Source: Denitrovibrio sp. (lineage in GTDB: Bacteria; Chrysiogenota; Deferribacteres; Deferribacterales; Geovibrionaceae). From it: DNA of 64,000 nucleotides. The stretch is from positions 1 to 64,000 of the forward strand of contig PKTN01000004.1 of NCBI GenBank assembly GCA_002869185.1, given 5' to 3'. Numbering within the stretch: the first letter of the stretch is position 1; each line of letters opens with the position of its first letter. Below the pieces are notes generated by a model that had not been told where the DNA came from, did not search any database, and saw nothing but the letters and a program-made list of their open reading frames with translations. A program made the position numbers and the translations under genes. Shown here piece by piece: positions 56,360 to 64,000 of the stretch.

Positions 56360-56395
56360 TAAGCACCCCAATAACATAATACTGTTCTAAATTTA

Positions 56396-56424
56396 ATTAT
56401 ATTTAAAAAGAGTGTAATATGCAA
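56396..56424 (-). promoter_or_regulatory. sigma-70 type promoter of the chemoreceptor gene
   Basis: On the minus strand TTGCAT (56424-56419), a 17-base spacer and a perfect TATAAT (56401-56396), about 37 bases before the start codon. Confidence 0.65.
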
Positions 56425-56466
56425 TAAAAATAATAAAGGGTAAAATGTATTAAATAGTAGGGTTTG

Positions 56467-56724
56467 TTAAAGGTGGTATTTTAAACCAGCGACATTTTTG
56501 ATAGACATGTAAATCTGTTGTAGCTCTTCATAGTCCGCAACTTCGGTTGTTACAGATACAGAAATATATGTGCCTTTACTGCTCGGTTTCTCTATTAGTG
56601 AATCGATTGTCTTTGAATCAAAAACTCTCTTTATATCGTTCACGAATTTTCTATCATTGGTTCCCATCGCTTTAAATGTGTATATTACTGGAAATTCCAT
56701 CAATTCTTTCATTGTTTCAGACAC
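56467..56724 (-). CDS. DUF493 (YbeD-like) family protein
   Basis: 85 residues with the ACT-like DUF493 pattern: FPVIYTFKAMG at the start and SKGTYISVSVTTEVADYEELQQIY towards the end. YbeD proteins are small, of unknown or regulatory function (linked to lipoate genes in enterics, which are absent here). It overlaps the end of the nfeD gene by eight bases and is the last of trmB-nfeD-ybeD. Confidence 0.85.
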   Translation of the reverse strand: MSETMKELMEFPVIYTFKAMGTNDRKFVNDIKRVFDSKTIDSLIEKPSSKGTYISVSVTTEVADYEELQQIYMSIKNVAGLKYHL

Positions 56725-57955
56725 TAGCTTTCTCCACTTTTATCATCATTCCATCCACGTCAACAATAGCCACTTTGTCATCTTTTTCAAGAACTTCTTC
56801 ACTTTTCGCACTCCAGAGCTCACCATGAACAAAAACTTGCCCATTATTGTCGTTCCAGTTGACAACAGTTCCTATCTCATCTTTGAGTGTATCTATTCCA
56901 GTTTTTGGCTTAGATTTAAAGTCTTTAAATATGAGTCTACCTATAAGTATTGTTACTGACAATATAGAGCCTATGAGAATGCTTATTAGCCAAACAGAAA
57001 CCCCTATGCCTAAGTTACCGTCTGTTGAGAATAGTAGATATAGTCCAGCTCCAAGGCTTGCCATGGATGCTACAGTTAGCAGTCCAAAGCTGGGTACGAA
57101 TATTTCAGCACCTAAGAGACCAACTCCTGCGATAACTAATAGAAGAGCAAGGGAATTGACAGGGATTATGTTGATCCCCATGAGGAACATGAGTATTGCA
57201 GATATACCTATGGTGGCAAACACAAAGGTTCCAGGCATCTTAAACTCTAGAACAATTGCTAGCATACCTATGAAGAGTAACATGACTAGTACATTAGGGT
57301 CACTAAGGAAGAAGGCGACTTTTTGCATCGGAGTCGCTTTTAAATATATAATCTCTCCAGCGGTAAAACCTAGCTTGCCTGTTGCTAGTTTGACAACTTG
57401 TTCGTCAGTGTTAGCAATAGAATCGATTATCATAAGATCAAGAGCTTCGGTTGCGGTATAACTTTTCGAGAGTGTAACAGTCTCTTCAGCGGCTTTAATG
57501 TTTCGACCACGCTTTTCGGCTATTGATTTAATGAAAGCCACTGTATCATTTTCGACCTTTTGCGCCATATGACCTTCGATATCTTTCCCTGTTATATTGA
57601 CAGGGTGAGCGGCGCCTATATTTGTTCCTTCTGCCATTACTGCATAGTGCGATGCAAGTACTATGAAGGTGCCAGCTGAGCCAGCCCTAGAGCCTTGTGG
57701 AGCGACAAATGTTATCACTTGTACGTCACTCTCTAAGATAGTCTGGACTATTCCTCTGGTGGACTCAAGGATGCCGCCAGGGGTATCTAGCTTTATAAGC
57801 AGTGCCCCTTTAGCTTCAGTAGCTTTATCTAATGATTTTCGTATATATTTCTCAGTATATCCCGTAATTACCCCATCAATCTGGATAGTAAAGATATCTT
57901 TACCGTATGAAACCCCAGTCGTTAGTATAATCAGCAGGATTATAATGATACGCAT
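56717..57955 (-). CDS. NfeD family membrane serine protease
   Basis: A 412-residue long-form NfeD. A signal peptide (about 1-18) and a ClpP-like periplasmic protease domain follow, with GGILESTRGI, the nucleophile Ser in GSRAGSAGTFI and AEGTNIGAAHPV. Then come about five membrane helices (about 215-340) and a C-terminal OB-fold NfeD domain (GTVVNWNDNNGQVFVHGELWSA). Such proteins usually work with SPFH (stomatin-like) partners; none is seen here. Its start lies two bases after the trmB stop. Confidence 0.93.
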   Translation of the reverse strand: MRIIIILLIILTTGVSYGKDIFTIQIDGVITGYTEKYIRKSLDKATEAKGALLIKLDTPGGILESTRGIVQTILESDVQVITFVAPQGSRAGSAGTFIVLASHYAVMAEGTNIGAAHPVNITGKDIEGHMAQKVENDTVAFIKSIAEKRGRNIKAAEETVTLSKSYTATEALDLMIIDSIANTDEQVVKLATGKLGFTAGEIIYLKATPMQKVAFFLSDPNVLVMLLFIGMLAIVLEFKMPGTFVFATIGISAILMFLMGINIIPVNSLALLLVIAGVGLLGAEIFVPSFGLLTVASMASLGAGLYLLFSTDGNLGIGVSVWLISILIGSILSVTILIGRLIFKDFKSKPKTGIDTLKDEIGTVVNWNDNNGQVFVHGELWSAKSEEVLEKDDKVAIVDVDGMMIKVEKASV

Positions 57956-57957
57956 GT

Positions 57958-58647
57958 TTACTCCGTGACTTTTTTCAGTCTGAAAAAGTGAACCCCAAGC
58001 TCTGGAACGAATTTTCTGTAGTACTTTGTCGGAATATAGTCGTCTAGTTCTTTTATATAAGTAGTATTGTACACGCTCTTAAGTGATGCAACAGGTTTTA
58101 GATTTTCGACTATCTCTTCAGCGTAATCTATTTGGTCTGTTGCTATGCATAGAGTGCCACCAGGGCGAAGTTTCTTAACAAGAAACTCTATAAACTGTGT
58201 TTTCAAGATTCTACGTTTTTTGTGTCTTTTCTTTGGCCATGGGTCTGGGAAGTTTACATAAAAGTTATCTACGCATTCATCTTCCATGATAGATACGAAA
58301 AAAGTTGCATCAAAATGTATGAGACGGAGGTTACCAGACTCGACTTGTCTCCCTTTGATTATAGCTTTATGAAATATTTTTTTCATAACCTCAAAGCCTA
58401 AGTAATTGCTGTCTGGATATTTTTTTGCATATTCTGATGTGAACTCTCCGTTACCAATACCTATCTCTATATTAAATGGATTATCGTTACCAAAAAAATC
58501 TTTTCCAGTTAGTTTTTCGTATGCATCATATTCGGCTCCATGACCGTATTTTTGTATCTTTTCTGTCTGAGTTCTGATAGTATCCGAAAACATATACAGG
58601 TCATCCTCGAAGTTGAGCTCGAGTTTGATTTTTGTATTATCTGTCAT
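57958..58647 (-). CDS. trmB: tRNA (guanine-N7-)-methyltransferase
   Basis: Methylates G46 in the tRNA variable loop using S-adenosylmethionine. The 229 residues contain the SAM-binding NIEIGIGNGEF (near residue 55) and the diagnostic VNFPDPWPKKRHKKRR. I start at the ATG at 58647, with AGGAGA four bases upstream, rather than the ATG 21 bases before. It is first of trmB-nfeD-ybeD. Confidence 0.95.
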   Translation of the reverse strand: MTDNTKIKLELNFEDDLYMFSDTIRTQTEKIQKYGHGAEYDAYEKLTGKDFFGNDNPFNIEIGIGNGEFTSEYAKKYPDSNYLGFEVMKKIFHKAIIKGRQVESGNLRLIHFDATFFVSIMEDECVDNFYVNFPDPWPKKRHKKRRILKTQFIEFLVKKLRPGGTLCIATDQIDYAEEIVENLKPVASLKSVYNTTYIKELDDYIPTKYYRKFVPELGVHFFRLKKVTE

Positions 58648-58773
58648 AATTTCTCCTAATGTGGGCATTTATTTGTATTTATCACGTGAGTTTTATTTTG
58701 TAAAAAACTACTTGATTTAAAATCGGAATTTATGCTAGCATTTTAGGCTCTTGAAATCAAGGAGGTAGGTACG

Positions 58774-58962
58774 ATGGCTAAAAGATGTGAAATCTGCGGT
58801 AAAGGCCCAATGTTCGGCCACCAGATAAGCCACGCTCATAATGTAAACAGAAGGGTATTCTATCCTAATGTACATAGAATTAGAGTTGTAGAGTCAGGTG
58901 TTGTTGTCCGCAAGAAAGTCTGCACAAAATGCATGAAAGCCGGTAAAGTACAGAAAGCCTAG
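58774..58962 (+). CDS. rpmB: 50S ribosomal protein L28
   Basis: 62-residue large-subunit protein. It starts MAKRCEICGKGP and continues HQISHAHNVNRR. Two CxxC pairs (CEIC and CTKC) mark the zinc-binding C+ form. AAGGAGGT lies before the ATG. It is alone, with a terminator downstream. Confidence 0.97.
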   Translation: MAKRCEICGKGPMFGHQISHAHNVNRRVFYPNVHRIRVVESGVVVRKKVCTKCMKAGKVQKA

Positions 58963-59026
58963 TAACTTACTGTAACTATTGGTATCGTTGTCTTTTTTTA
59001 GATAACTATTAATGATGAAAATCAAT

Positions 59027-59060
59027 CCCGTAATATCGTTAAGATGTTACGGGCTTTTTT
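59027..59060 (+). terminator. rho-independent terminator after rpmB
   Basis: CCCGTAA (59027-59033) pairs with TTACGGG (59047-59053), 13-base loop, then C and six T. Confidence 0.82.
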
Positions 59061-59069
59061 CGTGTTTAT

Positions 59070-59267
59070 TTATTTCTGGCTTTTGCGCCTTCTGGTTAGA
59101 CTTGTTAAGTAGTAGGCAGGTAGGACAATATTCGTTCCGATAAAGACAACTAGTATCACAGCCATCAGCCCTGCAACATATTTGCGTACGATCCCTCTGT
59201 AGTTTGGCTGTAACTCAGTGATAAATAGTTTTGGCTTGCCATCCAAGTATGGATACAAATACTTCAT
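59070..59267 (-). CDS. small single-helix membrane protein
   Basis: 65 residues with one hydrophobic helix (about 34-56) and a basic tail (TRRRKSQK). It has no recognised family and no clear ribosome site. It follows the transglutaminase-like gene by 12 bases on the same strand, so it is probably its operon partner. Confidence 0.5.
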   Translation of the reverse strand: MKYLYPYLDGKPKLFITELQPNYRGIVRKYVAGLMAVILVVFIGTNIVLPAYYLTSLTRRRKSQK

Positions 59268-59279
59268 GAAGGCAGGTTT

Positions 59280-60044
59280 CTAACTGTACTTACTTTCAAT
59301 CTTATTAACTTCGAATATATTATTTCCATTAAGGGAATAGATGGATGCGAATAACTCTTGATCACTAAAGTATGGGTGCTCAGCTATTGGTTTTCCGTTC
59401 ATGCAGTGGTTTTCTCCACCGAAATAATCGAATATAATCCAGCCGTTATTTAAAATGGCATTAGAAAATTCTATATATGACATCCTGCCTTCTTTACCTG
59501 AAGCGGACATAGCAAAATATGGGTCTATGTATATCCATTTATTACCATTATAAATTTCAGCCCCATAGTGGATGCCGTTAGAGACAATCCTTGCATCCAA
59601 TCCTGATGCTTTAGCTAATATCGTAAAAATCTGAGCAAAATCGACAGAGCAACCATTTTTTTTAGCGGTTTGATTAATCTTGTCAGCTATGTTTGGCTCG
59701 GATAAGCACTCTCCATCCCCCATAAGGCTAAACATTCTAACAATTTCTACCCCTTTTTCGTATGGAGGCAGGTTGTTGAGTTTAGCGATTTTTTCAGCAG
59801 AAATAATTGTAGTTGCATATATCTCAGACATGCCATTCTGGAAGACTTCTTTGTTGTCAGATTTGAAACCTTCTTCTTTAAGCTTACTAGGAGACAAGGC
59901 ATAGTGTGCTGGGGCTGTCTTTTGCCCATATATAATCTCACTCAGAGCTTCCATTACTGTAAAATCTTTTACAGAGAAGACGATTGCAATCATTAATACT
60001 ATGTTCATCATCACGAACGTTACTATAAATCTTTCAAGTTTCAT
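59280..60044 (-). CDS. transglutaminase-like domain protein, membrane anchored
   Basis: A 254-residue protein with an N-terminal membrane helix (about 5-25) and an extracytoplasmic domain. The transglutaminase-like triad is visible: Cys in KKNGCSVDFAQIFTILAKASGLDARIV, His in GIHYGAEIY and Asp in NKWIYIDPYF. Such domains act as peptidases or amidases, or are structural. It lies next to surface-sugar genes and divergent from the radical SAM gene; a role in surface polymer modification is only a guess. Confidence 0.75.
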   Translation of the reverse strand: MKLERFIVTFVMMNIVLMIAIVFSVKDFTVMEALSEIIYGQKTAPAHYALSPSKLKEEGFKSDNKEVFQNGMSEIYATTIISAEKIAKLNNLPPYEKGVEIVRMFSLMGDGECLSEPNIADKINQTAKKNGCSVDFAQIFTILAKASGLDARIVSNGIHYGAEIYNGNKWIYIDPYFAMSASGKEGRMSYIEFSNAILNNGWIIFDYFGGENHCMNGKPIAEHPYFSDQELFASIYSLNGNNIFEVNKIESKYS

Positions 60045-60182
60045 TTATTTTTACCTGCCTGTAATCGTTGGATATAAGCGTTAAATATATACCTGTATTA
60101 AAATTTTTTACAAATATATAGATATAATGTATCATAAATTTACATACAATGACGATTATATATGAATGGTAGGTTTTTAATT

Positions 60183-61148
60183 ATGTATAGATTTAATAAG
60201 GTTAGTGACGCTTATAGTGAAGCCAGAAAATATAATAAATATGAGAGTACCGCTCCATTCCCCCCTTATGTGACGATAGAGTTGCAAAATGATTGTAATT
60301 TTAAATGCACTATGTGCTCTCTTACATATCAGGATGAACAACCTGAACAATTTTGACTTAGAAAACTTAAACAGGTGATAGACGAGATAGCAGAGTATGG
60401 CAGTATGGTCAGGTTCATCGGCTATTGCGAACCTCTAATGTATTCTCAGATTAGAGAAGCTGTAACTTACGTGAAGTCAAAAGGTTTGTTGCTTCATATG
60501 ACCACTAATGGAAGTATGTTGAATAAAGAAATGTCTGATTTCTTAGTTGAAGCTGGACTAGATAGCATAATATTCTCTTTTCAAGGTGCATCAAAGGATG
60601 AATATCTAACAATGAGAAACTTGGGTGGTCCGATCTATGAGAGGGTAATAGATAATATTAAGTATTTTCATTCTATAAGAAAGAATACAGAGATGAAGAT
60701 TACTACAACTGTTACTGAAAGGGACACGAAGGGAGAGATTGAGGCATTTGTTGCGACTCATAGTGCATATGTTGACGAGGTTCAGATATCAGGATTTACT
60801 CATTTCGTCCATGTGTCAGATCATTTCGGAGAGCAACATGTCTGGGGAAATTATGGAATAAATAGACCACAGCTTAAAGATAGAGTTAAGTGTTTTCTGC
60901 CTAATTTTGAAATGCTTATAAAGCCAAATGGTGATGTCTGTGCATGCTGTGGAGCTTATACTGATGGGCTTGTATATGGCAATGTTATAGATGATCAGTT
61001 AATTGACATATGGCGTGGCGGAAGGGCTGAAAAACTACGTACAAAGATATGCGGTGGTGAGCTGGAAGAGCTTGAGAACTGTCGTGTGTGTCCTGTCAGA
61101 TATAAATATGCTAATATAGATAATGCCGTACATAACACTAGAAAGTAA
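60183..61148 (+). pseudogene. radical SAM/SPASM protein, in-frame TGA at codon 58
   Basis: A radical SAM enzyme of the type found in nonulosonic or polysaccharide clusters. The N-terminal cluster motif CNFKCTMC (CxxxCxxC) lies at about residues 38-45. A barrel with FIGYCEPLM and TTNGSMLN follows, then a C-terminal SPASM-like cysteine set (CFLP, CACCGA, CGG, CRVC). TGA at 60354-60356 interrupts the frame between EQF and LRKLKQVIDEI; the frame then runs to 61148. I start at the ATG at 60183, after GGTAGG. Selenocysteine is unlikely because no catalytic Cys is expected here. It precedes the ptmE-like gene by 11 bases. Confidence 0.85.
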
Positions 61149-61159
61149 CGGAGAATAAT

Positions 61160-62233
61160 ATGAGAGGTAGTGAACTACTTATAAACACTGATGCAACCCT
61201 AAAGGAAGCACTCAGGAAGCTAGACAAGTCAGCGGAAAAAGTACTTATTGTCGTTGATGAGAGTGCGAAGCTACTTGGTGCTCTGACTGATGGAGATATC
61301 CGTAGAAGCCTTTTGGCTGGAGATAATCTGGATAGCAGCATCGCAAATGTATTCAATGAAAAACCTCTCTATATATATGTTGAAGATTTTGCATTTGATA
61401 AGATAAAAAATATGCTTATAACTCATAAGGTAGAGTTGCTCCCTGTTGTCGAACAAGACATGACTGTCGCGGATTTTATCACATGGGATAAAGTCTTTTC
61501 TGAAAGGAAGGATAGCGAATCAGACATCCTGAAAAATTGCCCACTGGTCGTTATGGCTGGTGGTAAAGGGACACGTCTAGAGCCTTTCACAAAGATTCTT
61601 CCAAAACCTCTCATACCAATTGGCGAGAAACCAATCATTCAGGTTATTGTTGACAAATTTAAGGCGAGGGGGGCTGAGCAGTTCTTCTTTATAGTTAATT
61701 ACAAAGGTGAGATGATTCAGTCTTACTTCAATCATTTATCCGAAGAATACGACATTAACTACCTTTGGTAAAAGGATTTTTATGGCACAGCTGGTGGACT
61801 TAAAATGATGGAAGATAAGGTGGCTGACGATCTATTTGTGTCTAACTGTGATGTGATCATCAAATCAAAATATGAAAATATTCTCAACTTTCACAAGGAG
61901 CAAGAGGCCGCTCTCACAATAGTCTCCTCTATACAGCATTACAGAATCCCTTACGGTGTCGTTGATTTTAAAAGTGGTGGTGAAGTTATTAATATAAAAG
62001 AGAAACCAGAGTTCTCTTTTACTGTAAATACAGGACTTTATATTTTAAATAAACGTGCTCTACAGCTTATCCCAGAAGGGGTACATATGGATATGACAGA
62101 CCTTATAAGCATGCTTATTAAAAACAACGATAAAGTTGTGACTTATCCTGTTAATGAGAACGAATACATCGATATCGGTAAATGGGAAGAGTACAAGAAA
62201 TCTGTCAGTAAGCTAAAGGTAATAGACGAATGA
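61160..62233 (+). pseudogene. ptmE: PtmE-like CBS-nucleotidyltransferase, in-frame TAA at codon 204
   Basis: The full frame is 357 residues: a pair of CBS domains (about 1-115), then a sugar-phosphate nucleotidyltransferase domain with VMAGGKGTRLEPFTKILPKPLIP. This is the layout of Campylobacter PtmE, which makes GDP-GlcN for legionaminic acid. At 61769-61771 TAA follows YLW where relatives have Glu (YLWE..GTAGGL). The same frame continues KDFYGTAGGLKMMED to the stop at 62233. One G to T change (GAA to TAA) would explain it. The truncated form would lack the catalytic domain's second half. It overlaps legF by four bases. Confidence 0.88.
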
Positions 62234-62934
62234 TTGATGGTAAAAAGGTATTAGGACTTGTTATCGCCAGAGGTGGTAGCAAAGGTCTCCCTGGTAAGAA
62301 CCTTCTGGAGCTAGGTGGGAAACCATTGGTCTGCCATAGCATTGATGCTGGATTGAACAGTGAATATATAGATGACGTTGTCATATCTACTGAAGATGAG
62401 GCGATCGCAGACGTAGCTAGAAAATGCGGTTGCAAAGTCCCTTTTATGCGTCCTGATGAGCTTGCTACCGACAGCGCAAAGAGTATCGATGTCATTAAGT
62501 ACGCTCTAGAGGCTCTTATTGAAATAGGCGATATCTACGACTATTTTGTGCTCCTGCAGCCTACAACCCCTTTCAGAGATGCTAGCCATATAGACGATTG
62601 TCTCAGAATGCTTTCTGATAAGGATGCAGATTCAGTTGTTAGCGTTACAGAGGCGGAACATCATACTCTCTGGATGAATGAACTACCTGAAGATATGTGC
62701 ATGAAAGGTTTTATTAGACCAGAGGCAGAGAATAAAAATCGTCAGGATTTACCAAAACATTATAGGATTAATGGCGGTGTCTATGCTGTCAGGTGTTCAT
62801 ATATGCTCTCTACTATGAAACTGTATTCTGATAGGTCGTATGCTTATCTGATGGATAATGAAAGCTCAATTGATATAGATAATTCACTCGATTTTGAACT
62901 TGCTAAGCTAGTTATAGAAAAGAGAAAAAAGTAA
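62230..62934 (+). CDS. legF: CMP-nonulosonate (N-acylneuraminate/legionaminate) cytidylyltransferase
   Basis: Activates the nine-carbon acid with CTP to give a CMP-sugar donor. The 234 residues begin GLVIARGGSKGLPGKNLLELGGKPLV (the CTP loop) and contain LQPTTPFRDASHID and INGGVYAVR. Sequence alone does not separate LegF/PtmB from NeuA. Proximity to PtmE-like, legB and legG genes favours CMP-legionaminic acid synthetase. It is the last of the plus-strand run and is followed by a weak hairpin. Confidence 0.88.
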   Translation: MIDGKKVLGLVIARGGSKGLPGKNLLELGGKPLVCHSIDAGLNSEYIDDVVISTEDEAIADVARKCGCKVPFMRPDELATDSAKSIDVIKYALEALIEIGDIYDYFVLLQPTTPFRDASHIDDCLRMLSDKDADSVVSVTEAEHHTLWMNELPEDMCMKGFIRPEAENKNRQDLPKHYRINGGVYAVRCSYMLSTMKLYSDRSYAYLMDNESSIDIDNSLDFELAKLVIEKRKK

Positions 62935-62960
62935 AGGGTACACATAAGCATACCCTTTGT
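62933..62960. terminator. weak, possibly bidirectional terminator
   Basis: AAAGGGTA (62933-62940) pairs with TACCCTTT (62951-62958) around a 10-base loop. The T-run is short on plus, but on minus a T-rich stretch follows. It lies between legF and the minus-strand chemoreceptor remnant. Confidence 0.5.
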
Positions 62961-62970
62961 ATTGATTAGT

Positions 62971-63072
62971 TTATCTTAGCTTAAAGACAGCTACAACGGT
63001 GTCCATGTCTTCGGCACGTTTACTTAGATCGTCAAAAATAGCTGAAATCTCCGTATACTTTCGTTTAGTGTT
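62971..63072 (-). pseudogene. remnant of a chemoreceptor C-terminus
   Basis: On the minus strand a short open frame ends with SAIFDDLSKRAEDMDTVVAVF then KLR and a stop. This pattern matches the extreme C-terminus of methyl-accepting chemotaxis proteins (compare [14 protein letters not shown] at 21170). Upstream the frame meets TAG at 63075-63073 and no other receptor sequence is present. It appears to be the tail of a deleted gene left between legF and the last gene. Confidence 0.6.
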
Positions 63073-63111
63073 CTATTCTGCACATTATAAATAAGTATGG
63101 TATATTGTTTT

Positions 63112-64000
63112 ATGGAACAATGATTATCAAAAGAGCTAGCAACAGAGTTAAAGAGACACATCTCTGAGAGCGAAGACTGGCTTATCAAACGCATTTTATA
63201 CTACGCAAAAAAACAAGGCTACTCTGCCTATACTTCTACTCTAGAAGAGGCGTGGCGCGCGTCCATTGTTGGGCTGAGCAAACCTATCCTTGATACCCCT
63301 GTGACTTCTTTCAGAATTCTTGAACTGCATCCACATAGTGAATTTATGAATGATCCTTATGCCCTATTCGGTGTCGAAGAGGCAAGAAAACACCGAGCAA
63401 GAGGGATAGATTTAATTATGTTTATGGGGTTATTCAAATACTATCGCCAAACATACGAAGACCTATTATTTAAAATTGGTATGGAACTGGAAGATGTAAA
63501 AAATTGCCGTACATTTCTTAAACGTTATTTTGATAAAGTCGAGCTTGGCTTTTTGGATGAATGGGTAAGGATGGGTGGAGAAGAGATAAATACTGAAATG
63601 GCTAAGGCAAACATAAGGCTGACGAACGAGAAATCAATGTATTTGACCATTCTAGAAAGCCTTAAGCATCCTGTTGTTGTGACAAATTCATCAGGTGATC
63701 CCCTTGTTATGAACCAAGCTGCTGCTGAGCTTTTTGAAGGTTACTCAACACCAGGTGGTGTTCATTATAAAGGTCAAAAACCTGAACTAAATAAGTCTGT
63801 TAGTGTAAAAGTTAAGGAGTTTTTGAAAGATTATAACGAGTCTATGGAACAGACTCATGTAATAGACGATAAAATATTTGTTGTTACTTACACCCGTATG
63901 AAGGATGTGAGCGGAAAGTTTATTGGTATCGCCATCCTTTTTAATGATATTACAGCGAAACGTCATACTGAATCTGTTTTGGAGGAGAGCGAATCACTCC
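63112..64000 (+). CDS. PAS-domain sensor protein (partial; TGA at codon 4)
   Basis: The window ends inside this gene. From the ATG at 63112 the frame reads MEQ, TGA (63121-63123), then LSKELATELKRHISESEDWL and stays open to the end. Residues to about 160 are a helical N-terminal domain (GIDLIMFMGLFKYYRQTYEDLL is typical of RsbRD-like sensor N-termini). A PAS domain follows from about 175 (ILESLKHPVVVTNSSGDPLVMNQAA), ending near FNDITAKRHTESVLEES. A histidine kinase or cyclase output probably lies beyond the window. No other good start after the TGA is seen before the ATG at 63346. Confidence 0.72.

Noticed and set aside
40354..60356. Alternative genetic code (stop reassignment) to explain the internal stops
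   Set aside because: TAA, TAG and TGA are all found internally and all three also end intact genes in the window.
61805..62233. Separate small gene for the second half of the nucleotidyltransferase
   Set aside because: The frame is continuous with 61160-61771 across a single TAA and the motif GTAGGL spans the junction; no ribosome site precedes 61805.

Overview
The window looks like a chromosomal segment of a motile, flagellated, Gram-negative (diderm) bacterium with AT-rich DNA (roughly 40% GC by eye). It has a type II secretion system, a LolD-type ATPase, flagellins, chemoreceptors, c-di-GMP proteins and legionaminic-type sugar genes. Gene content and order (ilvB-ilvN-ilvC with psd-pssA-leuA; yebC-ruvC-ruvA; pyrH-frr-uppS-cdsA-dxr-rseP) fit Deferribacterota or a deltaproteobacterium-like lineage. 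The first is my preferred guess, but no rRNA or tRNA gene is present to settle it. I see no CRISPR array, IS element or prophage.

Layout. 1-250: 3' end of a flagellin and its terminator. 339-6420: comFB (minus), then gpsA-polA-DUF484/GGDEF-hisD tightly coupled on plus. 6561-11487: a minus-strand block (Excalibur nuclease, iron-sulfur flavoprotein, RseC-like protein, FapA/DUF342, TPR membrane protein, small membrane protein). 11793-19376: branched-chain amino acid genes ilvB, ilvN, ilvC and leuA, interleaved with rplY (minus) and the phosphatidylethanolamine genes psd-pssA. 19446-21170: a chemoreceptor with a CxxCH haem motif. 21464-27115: yebC-ruvC-ruvA, lolD-mtnP-murB and a lipoprotein. 27104-37766: a complete divergent type II secretion locus, gspG-N on minus and gspC-F on plus, with a CPBP protease gene between the arms. 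38110-45608: lepA-lepB, then pyrH-frr-uppS-cdsA-dxr-rseP. 45752-62934: a long flagellin, then surface-sugar genes (legB, legG, radical SAM, ptmE-like, legF/neuA-like) interspersed with xth, NUDIX, PilZ, chemoreceptor, nfeD, ybeD, trmB and rpmB. The window ends inside a PAS sensor gene.

The most striking feature is a series of single in-frame stop codons inside otherwise intact, conserved genes: gspK (TAG), lepB (TAG), dxr (TAA), a radical SAM gene (TGA), the ptmE-like gene (TAA) and possibly the last sensor gene (TGA). In addition, gspG has a good Shine-Dalgarno sequence but TTT where a start codon should be. lepB and dxr are normally essential, and all three stop codons are used. Simple code reassignment therefore does not explain the set. 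Sequence error, recent damage (a G:C to T:A bias is possible) or readthrough are the alternatives.

Functionally, the flagellins, chemoreceptors, PilZ and GGDEF proteins and the nonulosonic acid genes form a motility and flagellar glycosylation theme. The rest is housekeeping: DNA repair, isoprenoid, lipid and envelope synthesis, and amino acid synthesis.
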